Shown one piece after another: positions 12,501-24,500 of a stretch of DNA of 64,000 nt. The DNA comes from Buxus sempervirens (Eukaryota; Streptophyta; Magnoliopsida; Buxales; Buxaceae): NCBI GenBank assembly GCA_947561395.2, contig OX387186.1, forward strand, positions 50,053,220 to 50,117,219, given 5' to 3'. The notes under the pieces are model-generated. The model was not told the DNA's origin, made no database searches, and saw only the letters and a list, made by a program, of their open reading frames with translations. The position numbers and the translations under genes are program-made. The stretch's first letter is position 1, and each line of letters opens with the position of its first letter.

Positions 12501-15500
12501 CACACTAATCTTACCACAGATTAAAGCTAATTTGATAACCGCAGTGGGGTTTGTCTCATTCAAACTTTTTTCTTTCTCATTTCTTCAGATCTTTGAACAA
12601 GGAACAGTTCGATGGCTTTTGCTGCAGGACAGTGTATTTCACATAATTACTTCCTCCAATGACTATCACACCCTAAATCGATTTCCAACACATAAACATG
12701 ATTTGAGTGTGAAGGGAGTCATACACATCAGAATATTTTTTTAAAGAGAGTCCTTTGATTTGATTTCCAAACAAGTATAGCAGAAGTGTTATACAAAATT
12801 TGAAATAAAGTAACTTTTTTTTTCCTTTTGGGAAACAAGTATTAAACTGAAATCCAAAAAAATAAATACAAAACTGATACAAGGATCAAAATCCAGGAAC
12901 TAAGAGAAGAACTACCAGAAGTCTAAACAACTATTAAATTACAAGATTTGCAATGGAAACTGATAAAGTAAAAGTATATACATATGCGTATGCTACACTT
13001 GCACATATGGACAGAGAGAGAGAGAGAGAAATGAAAGGAGGTCCCATGTCTCACTAGCTTTAGAATCCTGGTGAGAAGTGGGTTTTTCTGCTACATAAGA
13101 GGATTATGAGGGAAAATCAGGTCATCCAACGGACAAAGGATTCTACAGATAGGCCACAGAAAACAATTTATATGATGTCTTCCTTGTCTTCCTTTAGATC
13201 GAAGTACATATGCCATGTGGTAAAAGTGCCACTTTATTCTAGTGTGAAGTTATGCCAAGACTAGAATGCATGATAAAGTTTACTTTTTGGGTGCAACCAA
13301 AAAGTAAACTTTACAAATAGTTTACATGAGAGAAGACATCATATAAATAGAAAAGAGGATGGACACGAGAGAAAGGCTAAACCAAATAGTAGTTTTACGA
13401 AATATCAGCTTAGTTTATTTGTGAGATTTATTTCTACAAACAACTCGTGTTTCTAAAGATTGGTTGGCCTAAAACCACCAAGTCTAAACCCATGTTTTCT
13501 AGAAGACACATGGACATCAGCCAATTTAAACAAAAGAAAGGTTCCTTTTCTTCAATCATTGCACACATGTAAATATATGAGTGTCTAAGAAATCCTGTAT
13601 AATGAAGAGGAGCTAAAAAGATGAGCAGCTCTATGTTAATTAAAAGCATAGATGTACATGAAGAATATGAAACTCATTCAATTCCAAAATACTAAACCAA
13701 CTAATATTGCAGAAAGCAACATAAAGATGTATTAAGAGTCTCAAAATCAGGATCATGATGAACAAATACCTAAAATAGACTAGAATCTTAAAAATCTATT
13801 TACCTCAAGTACACAGTGTCACAACCACGCAACACATACTAGTATCCTAAAGAGATCCAGCAGCGATGCCAGGTTCGTCGGTTATGACTGCAAATGTTAA
13901 AAAAATTAAATTAGCATCATATTCAGAAATAATAATAATTCAACAAGCATGTAATAGATATTAGATATTAAGAAAACATTTAAATTACTTGATTCAGCTT
14001 CCTCAAGCTCTGCTAGGTTTCCCTCGATCTCAATCGGGATAGGAGAAGCCCGTAACCAATCCTGTGCACAAATCAAGCACTCCACAAGTTTAGGTGTCAA
14101 TGAGCTACGAAACTGATCAAGTACACGGCCTCCTGTACTGAATGCTGACTCTGAAGCTACTGTCGATACAGGAATTGCCAGAACATCACGTGCTATGTGA
14201 GAAAGCACCCGAAATTTGGAATTGTCCAACTTCCACCAACACAAAATATCAAAATTAGAGTCATCTTTTTCAACACTCTCCTCCAAATATCTATCCAATT
14301 CAGATTTGGACTGAATTGTCTCTTCTTCTTCCAAATGTTTCTAGAACTCATCTTGAATACTCTTAATTTGGATGCATGAATCAGGGGGAGGCTGCTCAAC
14401 TTCCATTTCATTAACATTTTGGCTTACATTGCTTGAAGAAACATTTGATGTAGAATCAAGTACTTGATAATGCCTAAATAGACGGTCCATTGCTTCCCTC
14501 ACTTTTGTAGTAAATTCCACTGCCTTCTCAATTGGGTAAACTCTTGAATAACAAAACTTCACATACTTCAACTTATATCTGGGGTCCAAAACCACTGCAA
14601 TAAATAGCATCATATTCACTTTATCAATGTTTCCCCAATACTTATCAAAATTTTCTCTCATCTTCTTTGCCATATCACACAAACAAGGATCATCACTGTT
14701 CGACCATTGAATTAAAAGACTTTCAATTCCACAAACTTCATGAAAATAAACATTAGAAGTTACATACAATGATCCTGACAAACGCTTTGTAGCCTCATAA
14801 AATTTTTTTAGAAATTTGCATAAAACCTTTGCCTTTTCCCAATCTAATTCACTTGGGGGGCTATTCTTCAACTCTGTCAAAAAATGTACATCATCCTCTT
14901 CAAGACGCTCAAAAGCCTTTTGAAATTTTAATGCTGCTTCCAACATAAAGAATGTTGAATTCCATCTTGTTGGAACATCCAAACACAAAAGACTATTAGA
15001 TGCAATTTTTTCATTTTCAACACACCTTTTAAATTGTTGTTGTCTTCCCGGTGAACTCCTTACATATCTCACAGCCCCACGAATTCGAGATACAGAGGTT
15101 TTCACCTCATTTATCCCATCTTTTACAATCAAGTTCAATATGTAAGTACAACACCTCATATGAAAATATTCACCATCCAAAATTAGACCATTCTTCTTAG
15201 AAAACCTTCTTTTTAAACTTCGAATAGCTACATCATTAGATGATGCATTGTCAACAGTAAGAGTGCATAATTTTTCTATGTCCCACCCTATCAGACACAA
15301 CTCAATAGCTTTCCCAATGTCTTCTCCACTGTGGCTTGCAACTATACAAAAGTTGATTATTCTTTTTGTAGCTTCCAATCCTTGTCAATAAAGTGTGCCG
15401 TGAGACACATATATGAAAGATTTTGTATTGACGTCCACAAATCTGTGGTCAAGCACACTCTATGATTACCCTTTACTAAAGAGTCTTTCAACCTCCGTTT

Positions 15501-18500
15501 TTTTGTCATGTATAACTCCAAACAATCTTTTGTCACAGTAGTACGTGACATTAGATTAAATTTAGGTTGCATGACATTACAAAAATCATGGAAACCTTCA
15601 CGCTCTACGAACCTAAAAGGCAATTCATCAACAATCACTATCCTCACAAGAGCTTTTCGACACAAATCTTGATCAAATATCCAAGTGGTAATAACACTCT
15701 CTCCTTCTTGTCCTAATGATGCAAATGTCAAAAGCCTTTGACTTTTCTCTTTCACATTATATGGGTATTTTGGACACTTTTCTAGATGCTTACGGACAGT
15801 GCTAGTTCCATTAACACTAGAGCATGCATAATCATTAAGACAATAATTACACTTTGCCCTTTCAGATTTCCCCCCATCTTCCTTTTTCAACTTGGTGAAA
15901 TGTTCCCAAACTACGGACCGTCCCTTATATGGTCTTTTTACATTTGTTTCTATCTTTGATGCTTCTGTAGTAGCTTTAATACTTTCATCATTAGCCATAC
16001 TCTCACTCATGCTTGACATATATGATCTAATCAAGTTAAAAATAAAATAAATATCAAACAAACAAACATTTCAAATGAAGAAAAAAAAATTTGAGCAAAC
16101 AGTTCAGCAAATCTGAGTATGTGATATTTAAGCTCAAAGAAATGGGAAAGATTAGCCAGAAATATATATTGCAGTAAAAGAAGCACAGTTCTTTGTGCAA
16201 GTGTATATAATTTTAATAATACAAATGTGCAAAATTATGATATTTCTGTATATGATACAACCTTTGCAATAAAACACCAATTTAACATACCTTAATTCCT
16301 TGTCATAAAGCAGAGAGGTTATAGGTCCCCAATTCTTGCATCTAGTACAAGAAATAAAGCTGAATAAACAACTCTTTGAAGACAAGAAGAAACTTAAAGG
16401 GCAAATCATGCTGCACAGCCACCCCCAAAAACATGTATGGAATTCTCAAGTTACCATGTAAAATCATGCTGCACAGCTAGTTATTTAGGGGGGAAACAAA
16501 GTCAAATTAATAATAATACGAAGTTAGTAAGCGCATAATAATAATGCAGAGATGCCAATGTTGTGAGTCTTGTGACAATCTACATAATCAAGAATATATG
16601 CTTTCTAAGATGTAAAAGATAAATCACCAGATACTATTCACACTTGTGATCAGAGATGAGCTTTTCAGTTTTTATGTGGAGGTGGCAAGAGATTCTGACA
16701 AAACCTTCAATTTTTTGACCTGCATGTCAATCAAACAGAACAAATCAATGAAAAAATGTAATGAAACCTGGTGAGATTCACACACACTCACATAAACACG
16801 TATTTCAATTAAACAGGACAAATCAGTAACAATTATTTGGCTTTCAAAGCTGGGCGCTTAGGTAACATTTCTGTTTAAGTTAGCATCAATACAATTAGCA
16901 ACTGACTTCCTTGTTTGGTTAAGGAAAAAAACAGATACCATGTGGATGTATATAAAGAGAGAGGTCTAGCCCTTCATGATGGGCTGTCACCTTTGAATTG
17001 AATATTATATTGAAAAGAGACAAAATGTAAAAATTCTAGTCATAAAATATGGATGTGCAGCATGAGGACAAAGTGCAAAAGTGTTCTTACAGTTTATTCT
17101 CTGCTGTTGATGCTGCTTCTGTTAAAAACAAATAACGACTAACAAGAATTGTCATGTGTCTTCTGGCTCTACTCATAACAACCTTGCTACTGTTTTAAAT
17201 TTTTTCTGTTTTCTTTCTACAACTAATGCAAATTCTTACAAGCTTTATCAAACTGTTGATTTATTGCAGATACAACAAGCTTTCTTTTGATATTAACCAT
17301 GCACTAAAATTTGGTATCAAAGAGATGAAAAGATAGAGAAGAAAAACAATAAGTAACACTTACAGGAAGGACAAAACCACCCACCCAGCCACCCCCAAAA
17401 TAAAATTATGGTGGGTGACACTTTCGGTCAACGTGGTGTTGCCTCACAGAAAGGCCAAAGACTTGTAAGACTTCCAAGTTTTTTGAAAGAATATCCTCTC
17501 TTTTATTTTATTTTTTCTTTTTCTTTTTAAATTTGTTCTTGGGCAACGAAGCAAATCAGAAACCCTATTCAAGACAAAATCTTCCATGGGTGGGTGGTGA
17601 AGATTAGGAACCTATATAAAGGTGGACCCCAATAGCTAGCAAGAAGATGCACATGAATGAGAAGTAGAAAATGGCGTGAATCAGAATGGACACACTACTA
17701 GTCTGGAAATTTCTGAACTCAATAAATCGGTTATGACCTGGAACCTGAAACAGCAATCTCGGCGTGAACAAAATGAAGAGCACCACTGACACGAATACTA
17801 GACCCCACTCCGACATTCTTTCTTTTCTCTCTCCCCTCTCTACTCTCTCTGTATCTCTTTCCAAGAGAGGATACAGGTCAGATGAACAGGTGATTAGGTC
17901 GATTTCAAGGCACTTAGTAGAAACAAGGAAAAGAAGCAGCGGGATGAGTGAGGCTGAAGTCTATCTTCGAGAAGATCGGAAGCCGTTTAATCAACACCAA
18001 ATAAATTGGAGAAAACACAGAAATTAGGAGAAAGATACAAGAAGAAATGGATTTGAGGAGAGGAGAAGAAGAAGGAAGCCAAGGGAAAATAGAAATTACC
18101 TGAAGCAGATGTACACTTGAACGAGGGGTCGGCGGTCGGCGGCCAACAATGAATCCAGGGCTGCAACTCGGCAAAGGCAAATGGGGTTTAGGGTTTGAAA
18201 TGTTGCTAATGAACGAATGGTATGATATATAAGAGGGGGGTGGGGTTGTAATTTGTTTAAACTTTAAAGGTTAACTTATATAAGTTTTAATATTATATAT
18301 AATAAATCGGTTCGGTTCGGTCCAGTCTAGCTAATTACCTTAATTCGGTTCGGTTTCGGTTCGGTTTGGTTTAACCGAACATCAAACCCAAAACCGAACC
18401 GATTTAATTCAGGTTAGGTTTTTTTGGATCAAAACCGAACCGAACCGAAGTCGGTTTGGTTCGAGTCGGTTTCTGGTTTACCCGGCCCGAGTTGCAGCCC

Positions 18501-21500
18501 TAATACGTAGCATCTCTAAATATTTTCTCCTATTAAAAAAAAACATTGTTAGTGATTGTCCATTACAAAAAATAATAAGTAAATAATTCTTAAAATTCCT
18601 AATTCCTAAATCACCTCACTAAGTGCTTTACTAGCACGCTCTGGATCCCTTTCCAATCTCAACATCACCCTTCTGAATGAACTCATTAATTCCGTATCAA
18701 CTCCAAGATTTTCAGCGTAATGATACGCCGGGTGGAGGTAAAATGCTGATTCAATAAAAAAAATTAGTAACTTAATCAAGATAGGAAGAAGACAATTGAC
18801 AACAAATTTACGTTTATTACCTGCACGGTGGATGTCTTGAATGAGCTGCTTCTTACATCTTTTATCAATAATTGCACAATAAATCTCTTGATGATCAGGA
18901 GCAGCTTCAGCAATAGCAAACGTAGACCTTCTAATAGCTTCATACAGATAACCTATTGTGGCTTGCTTCTCTCCATCCATAACTCTCAACACCTTCACAA
19001 TAGGATCATGTATTTCAGCTACCAATCGTCCATTCCTCCAAAAACTGTTGTTTAGAACAATCTCCTCTACTTTTTTTTCCAATAACATCCCGTCTTGGTT
19101 GACATTCTAGCCACTTATCTGATAAAAACATTCTTCTCAATCCAGCCTTCTCAGACAAAATACTATTAATTGCAATGAAATTTGTGGCAAATCTTGTAAG
19201 ACCAGGCCTAAGCAGTTCCCCTTTGGTGTGTTCTCTCATTAGGCTAAGTACCCAGTTGTGGTTGTAAATAAAGTTTGTCAATCTCCTTACTTTTTCAATC
19301 ACACCATTCACCATCTGCTTCTGACAAAAATCATGGAGCATAAGATCAATACAATGTGCCACACATGGGGTCCAGTACAGATGTTTCCTTTTTTCCATCA
19401 ACAACTCTCCTGATTTCTTGTATGAAGATTGGTTGTCAGTAACAATCTGCACAATGTATTCCTCACCAATCTCCTCTACAACATCATCCATCAATTTGAA
19501 CAAATACTGATGGTCCTTGATTTTGTTAGAAGCATTAACTGACTTGTGAAAAATTGCTCTTCCATCACAGTAGACCAAAAAGTTAATGATCGATAGCCTA
19601 GTAGGCCCAATCCAACCATCACACATCAATGTTACACCATAAGTATCCCATTTCTTCATAAATGACTTTATGTAAGTCTGTATCTCATCCACCTCTGCAT
19701 CCAGTATAGGGCCTGTGATCTCATATGGAGTGGGACCTTTAATCCCTGGTCCAGCCCTAGCAATCTCATCAATCATCGTCTGATAGTAGGGGTTATTTGT
19801 AGCATTTGGTGGGATATTGCTGTAAATAAATCACCTACCAATGGCTTGCTTTACATTCTTCGCCAATTTTCCTGGATGCCAAGCATCCTTCAACCTACTT
19901 TGCTTTGCATCTCTGTTTCAATAAATTGAAGGATCTATCTCCTCTATAGTAGATCCCCTTGACTTCTTTCTTGGCTTCTTCGGCCTCCCAACCATTTTGT
20001 CAAAAGCTTCTCTGACACTTGTACTGTACATTAAACCAGCTCCATGACGACGCCTCCCAAAACTAGCTCTACCTGGTGTGCAACCAATATTTACAGAATC
20101 TACACTTCTTCTCCCTCCTTGCTTTTTGTAATGAATGTCTGCAATTGATCTTCTCATTGCTTCATCAACATGTTCTCTTTCCTCTCGTGTCATAACATCT
20201 TGATCATCATCATCATCATCAACACAGATGTCCTTTCCCCTATCCATCCTTGCTGCCCTCCCAGTTAACCTATCTCTTAAAGCATCCCTCTCTATGGTAA
20301 TGTCCTCATTCTCCTTTCTTGCAGCTCTAAGATGTTCACTCATAGCTCTGGAAACTTCTATAGGATAACTGTAGCACTTCTCTACATTCGGATTCCCACC
20401 AACAAGATGATGCTTCAATCTAGTAACTCCACCCCCTCTAAGCTCCTTCTGACAATAATTGCATCTTGTATGCAATCTATTCCCTCCAATCATCTCTCCG
20501 TGTTGCTAACCGACGTTTAGCCGTTTCCGTTGTTGCGTTTTAGTTGCCATATCTACAAAATAATTGAAACTATATCAACAAGCATGTAAATGGCATCACC
20601 AACCTCTCTTGGGAAAAAAAGTGGAACCAAAATATTAAATTTAATAAAAATATAATATTATTTTCCTATATTTTTAATTAATATTCAGCAAAAACAATTA
20701 TTAAAAATAATTTTATTCATGAAAAAAATGCAAGAATCATAGGGATGATAGATCAGTCCCATGTGCATCTCATATAAAAAATTGAAGACAAACCGTTAAG
20801 TTTTGTATAATTTTTTTAAAAAAAAAAAGGGATTTTCGTCACTTTTTTTCATATTGCAAAAAAATTTGATTTTTTACCTAAAAACGCAATTTCAATCTAT
20901 GGATTTCACTTGAAATTGATAAATTCATACAAAACATTGTCAAATCATGCTTAAATATGAAAATATAATGATTTAGAATGAAAAAAATTGAAAACCTAAC
21001 ATACCTTTCAAAACTATTGACGAATCTGACTTTTGTTGTTTGATTCATTGTTCAAAGTTGTTATGAGGAAATTATACCACTAATTAGGTCGAAAATAGGT
21101 TAAAAGCAATGGGGTTTGACGGATTTTTGAAACGATTTCTCAGTAAAGAGCTATTTCAAATCTTGTGAAGGCCACAATTTGCGTTTTTTAACGCTGTTGG
21201 GCATGTTAAGTGACTGTATCGAGCGATACAGTCACTACAGTAGTGTGTATTGACTGTATCGACTCGATAGAGTCGATACACATTCGATACAGGTCGATAC
21301 GACCTGTATAGCAGAACATTTATGAGTATCGTGCGATACGCGCGATAAGATTCGATATTTGCATCCATGCCTGTAATCTGATTTTAATATATATCATATA
21401 TCATTCATGCTTACTGATAAAAAAAAGAAAAAAAAAAGGGAACAATTGGCACATGCCTTTTTCCTTTTACACGACAGATGGCTGCTACATGCATGAAGGA

Positions 21501-24500
21501 GGAATTTATTCATGAATGGATGGTGAATTTTTGAATTTGCATGATTCTAAAATTTTTCTCTTGTAAAGTTTTATGCTAAGTTGCATTAGATTTTTAAGGC
21601 TAAACTCATTGTGGGGAATAAAAGGAAAGAGTACCTTCTTTCAAGTGCATCACCTTTACGGCTCTGAAAAAAATATTTCTGTATGTGAAAGCGTGTAGCT
21701 GAATTTACACTTCATCTTGAGATTTCTTTCCACCAACAAGTGTTGCCTAAGAGGTTTTGCTTAAGTTTTACTGTGAATTTCATTTTCTTAAATATAACTT
21801 ACTACACAGAATGCAAGTTGCAATATCTTATAATTGTGTGTATATGAAATGCTTGATATAGAGTTTGTCTGCTCATTTCATTTCCTCATGCTTGTCATGT
21901 ATGTGATGGAGTCAATATTTAATGGTTAAAATGTAATTTTGAAATTAATTTTCAAGTATCTGTAGAAACTTTCCTTTTAGTTTTATGTGATTTTTTCTAA
22001 TGATAAAATCTGAGGCAGCATATGATGATTCCACTTCATCATTTTTTTGATGCAAAGGGTTCCATTAAGGACCACGTCCATGACAAAAGGCAGCAGTTCC
22101 ACACTGGAATATGTTTCATAGAGGAATATTTGTTCCAGATTATTATTAAGAAATAAAATTAACAATTCAGAAGGACTCAATTTGGTGTCCTAAATTTCAT
22201 GGTTTTTGTAAAGGCTATAGAGATTTCATAACACTTTCTACCAGCTTGAACCTCAACAAATCTTTGTGTGCTTTCTGTTGGTCAATGCGTGATACTTCAT
22301 AAAAGGTCATATTTATTTACTCATTTGTTTATTATGCCTTATGCAGTTCATGCGCTGAACAAGCTACCTTATTCGAAGCTTGATTCAAAGTCGGTTGGTG
22401 TCAGGGAGGGAGTTGTTTTCTTGACATATAGTAGCCTTATTGCCTCATCTGAGAAGGGTCGTTCTCGTTTGCAGCAGCTTGTGCAGTGGTTTGGGCCAGA
22501 TTATGATGGCCTTCTGGTGTTTGATGAGGTATAGATGCAATTTCCTCTGGCAGCAGTGAATCAATGTGTCATTAAAATATTTTTTCATTTTATTAATTTC
22601 TTAATTCAATTTAGTTTGAATTTTGGGTTACTTGAGTCAGTAAGAAACATAGATTTATTTGAAGACACTGGTTTCCTTTGTTAATGCAATTTTTTTTTTC
22701 AATTTAATCCTTTATATAAAGTATAGTATCATAGAATGACTAATTGTACATACATAAATAAATACATTCTATTTATTTTTAACAACAAAAAAACCCTTTT
22801 CCCAAAGCAAATCCTAAACCTCAAGAATCTTCTGTGATTAAAAATTGCAATTCTACTATAAGTGGTCCTTAGTGATTTTTTATCAATGGATGGATTGACA
22901 AACTTGGAATCAGCTTTGACTGTTCTTTTTCTCATTAAACAAGTACACAAGTATTGAAAGTTATAGTTCCACAGTTGATGCCTGAAGTATCCATATTCAA
23001 TTTCAATATCTCTATACTTTTTCTGCTAGTCCTTTATGACCAAAGAATTTATTGCAGTGCCACAAAGCCAAAAATTTGATCCCTGAGGCTGGAGGGCAAC
23101 CAACTCGAACGGGTGAAGCAGTTCTTGAGATCCAGGTTGTTGCTTTGGACAGAATTCTTTTTAGATATACTATGATTCATTATACTTCCTTTCAAGGAGT
23201 ATCACAATTCTCAGATGTTCTGAGTTGGATGTGAAGTTGAAATTTCAGGTATTATTTTTAGAATTGTTAGGAAGAAAGGGTTAGAAACTGGGAAAATGAA
23301 TAACCTAAAAGTCAAAATGATACCATCTTTGTTTAATATCCTTACTTAAGAACCCCAAGGGCAAAAAAAAAAAAAAAAAAGATGGACTCAAACCAATTCT
23401 CCGTGTAAAAGCTAAGTATCACATTATGTGTAATACTTACTTGCATGGTGGGTTTGAGATTGGTAACGTCATCCCTCTATGTTACTGTAAAACTCTATCC
23501 TCAATTGGAACTATGCATAAAACCAGTTAGTGGGAAATAGTTTTCTGTGTAATGTGGATTCTGTTTTACTCATCAACCTGTAGAAAATAATTGGAAGTGC
23601 ACATTCTAGTAATTAGTGTTGAATATGTGGTAAATAAAAAATGAGAAAAATTTTGTTTTTTAATTTATTTTATTGATAGTAAAAATGTATACGAAAATCG
23701 TTCTAGGGATATACAAATGATCAATAGCTATGGTGTGAATAGATAGCACAGCAGCTCCATAGAATATTGAATTTTGGGACATTAAATAATGTGACAATCA
23801 GAAAAGAAATGAAAAAAGAAAAAAGAACAAACTCTTCGCAAAGGAAGTATCCTAACTCCATATGTGAAAAATAACAATCAGTTATCAGTGTATAGCACTA
23901 CAAAATATTCCACATTTTTGCAGCGTCATGAAAGTACTATTTAAAAACCGGGCCAGATGGGCTGGCTGAGTGACGATGATGGTCATATTTCTAAAAAAAA
24001 AGGGAAAAAATCATGAAATCAACATGGATTCATTCATTTCCTCATTGGTTCATTCTTTAGAGGGCTGGCACAAAGTGGTGAAATAAGTGCAAGTCATTTT
24101 AATTGTCCAATCTCATTTTTTTAATCATTAATGAGGCTTATATATAAACATAAAAAGCAAGAATAATACAATGGGATACCCAAAAGAGAGGGTGCAAAAT
24201 ACAAGCCCTTACCGACCTAGAAGAATCCAATACCTTGCTATGGAGGCCATACCCATGAATTTGTAACTCGGGTCATGGTTTAAACAAGACGTTCAATGCA
24301 TGATTAAACTGCTTGGTTTACTGTTACTAACGTTAAAGAGAAAAAAGCCTGAAAAAAGTAAGTAAGCCATTTTAAGCCAACATACAATACGCAGACATGC
24401 AGAAAGCCATGCGCACACACCAAATATGAAAAATTATAAGCAAAAATGCCGTAAACCATTATAGAATTAAAGTATCCTAAATTTATAATTAAGAGGTAAG

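Larger units (their letters stand above)
11764..18502 (-). mobile_element. hAT-N: complete Ac-like hAT transposon, 6739 bp
   Basis: Termini are 16-bp inverted repeats: TAGGGGTGCAACTCGG at 11764-11779 and, read inward, TAGGGCTGCAACTCGG from 18502, with one mismatch. Flanked by the perfect 8-bp TSD ATACGTAG. Both subterminal regions hold clusters of GGTTCGGTTCGG and its complement. One antisense transposase gene lies in the middle. It is inserted inside an exon of the outer hAT-A gene. Confidence 0.93.
10433..20550 (-). pseudogene. hAT-A transposase pseudogene (BED finger, DUF659, hAT dimerisation, low-complexity tail)
   Basis: N-terminal part 18606-20550, C-terminal part 10433-11590, separated by the nested element. 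From ATG at 20550 the frame meets TAG at codon 15 (20506-20508), then a CNYC/H zinc finger region, an acidic stretch, in-frame TGA codons near 19918 and 19829, the DUF659-like domain ([33 protein letters not shown]), a frameshift near 19050 and a GT-AG intron (18751-18820 region). After the nested insertion the frame resumes with an ATYGFGD segment, then the dimerisation signature SSSGCERN and [18 protein letters not shown], with TAG codons at 11588-11590 and 11495-11497. A TGA near 11125 precedes an Asp-rich stretch and a Gly/Tyr/Ser-rich tail. Not a host gene. Confidence 0.8.
10010..21370 (-). mobile_element. hAT-A: DUF659/BED-type hAT transposon, interrupted by a second hAT
   Basis: Bounded by 8-bp direct repeats CTGTAATC. 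The ends are imperfect inverted repeats: the left reads (C)ATGGTTCAAAGTATCG, the right read inward reads (GC)ATGGATGCAAATATCG. Both subterminal zones are rich in TATCG/CGATA motifs. Without the nested insertion (11764-18510) the element was about 4.6 kb. It carries one antisense transposase gene, now broken. Boundaries may be off by one base. Confidence 0.8.
9773..21438 (+). mobile_element. 5'-truncated L1-type LINE, split by the outer hAT element
   Basis: The LINE itself is 9773-10009 plus 21379-21438. The left part resembles the 3' end of the L1 at 49880-50100: LRLMHSWMA and [10 protein letters not shown] match LKLMHSWLL and [10 protein letters not shown], followed by a similar TTTGTGTAC 3' UTR. 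The right part is the end of the UTR and an A-rich tail (21419-21437). The matching 13-bp TSDs at 9760 and 21439 confirm the two halves are one insertion. Confidence 0.8.

Noticed and set aside
13906-16061. A domesticated (DAYSLEEPER-like) host gene
   Set aside because: It sits inside intact TIRs and an 8-bp TSD and has a frameshift and a stop, so it is a transposon gene.
17604-18180. Two opposed frames of 86-88 codons in the hAT-N 5' region
   Set aside because: No recognised domain, and they overlap on opposite strands. More likely a promoter or leader region.
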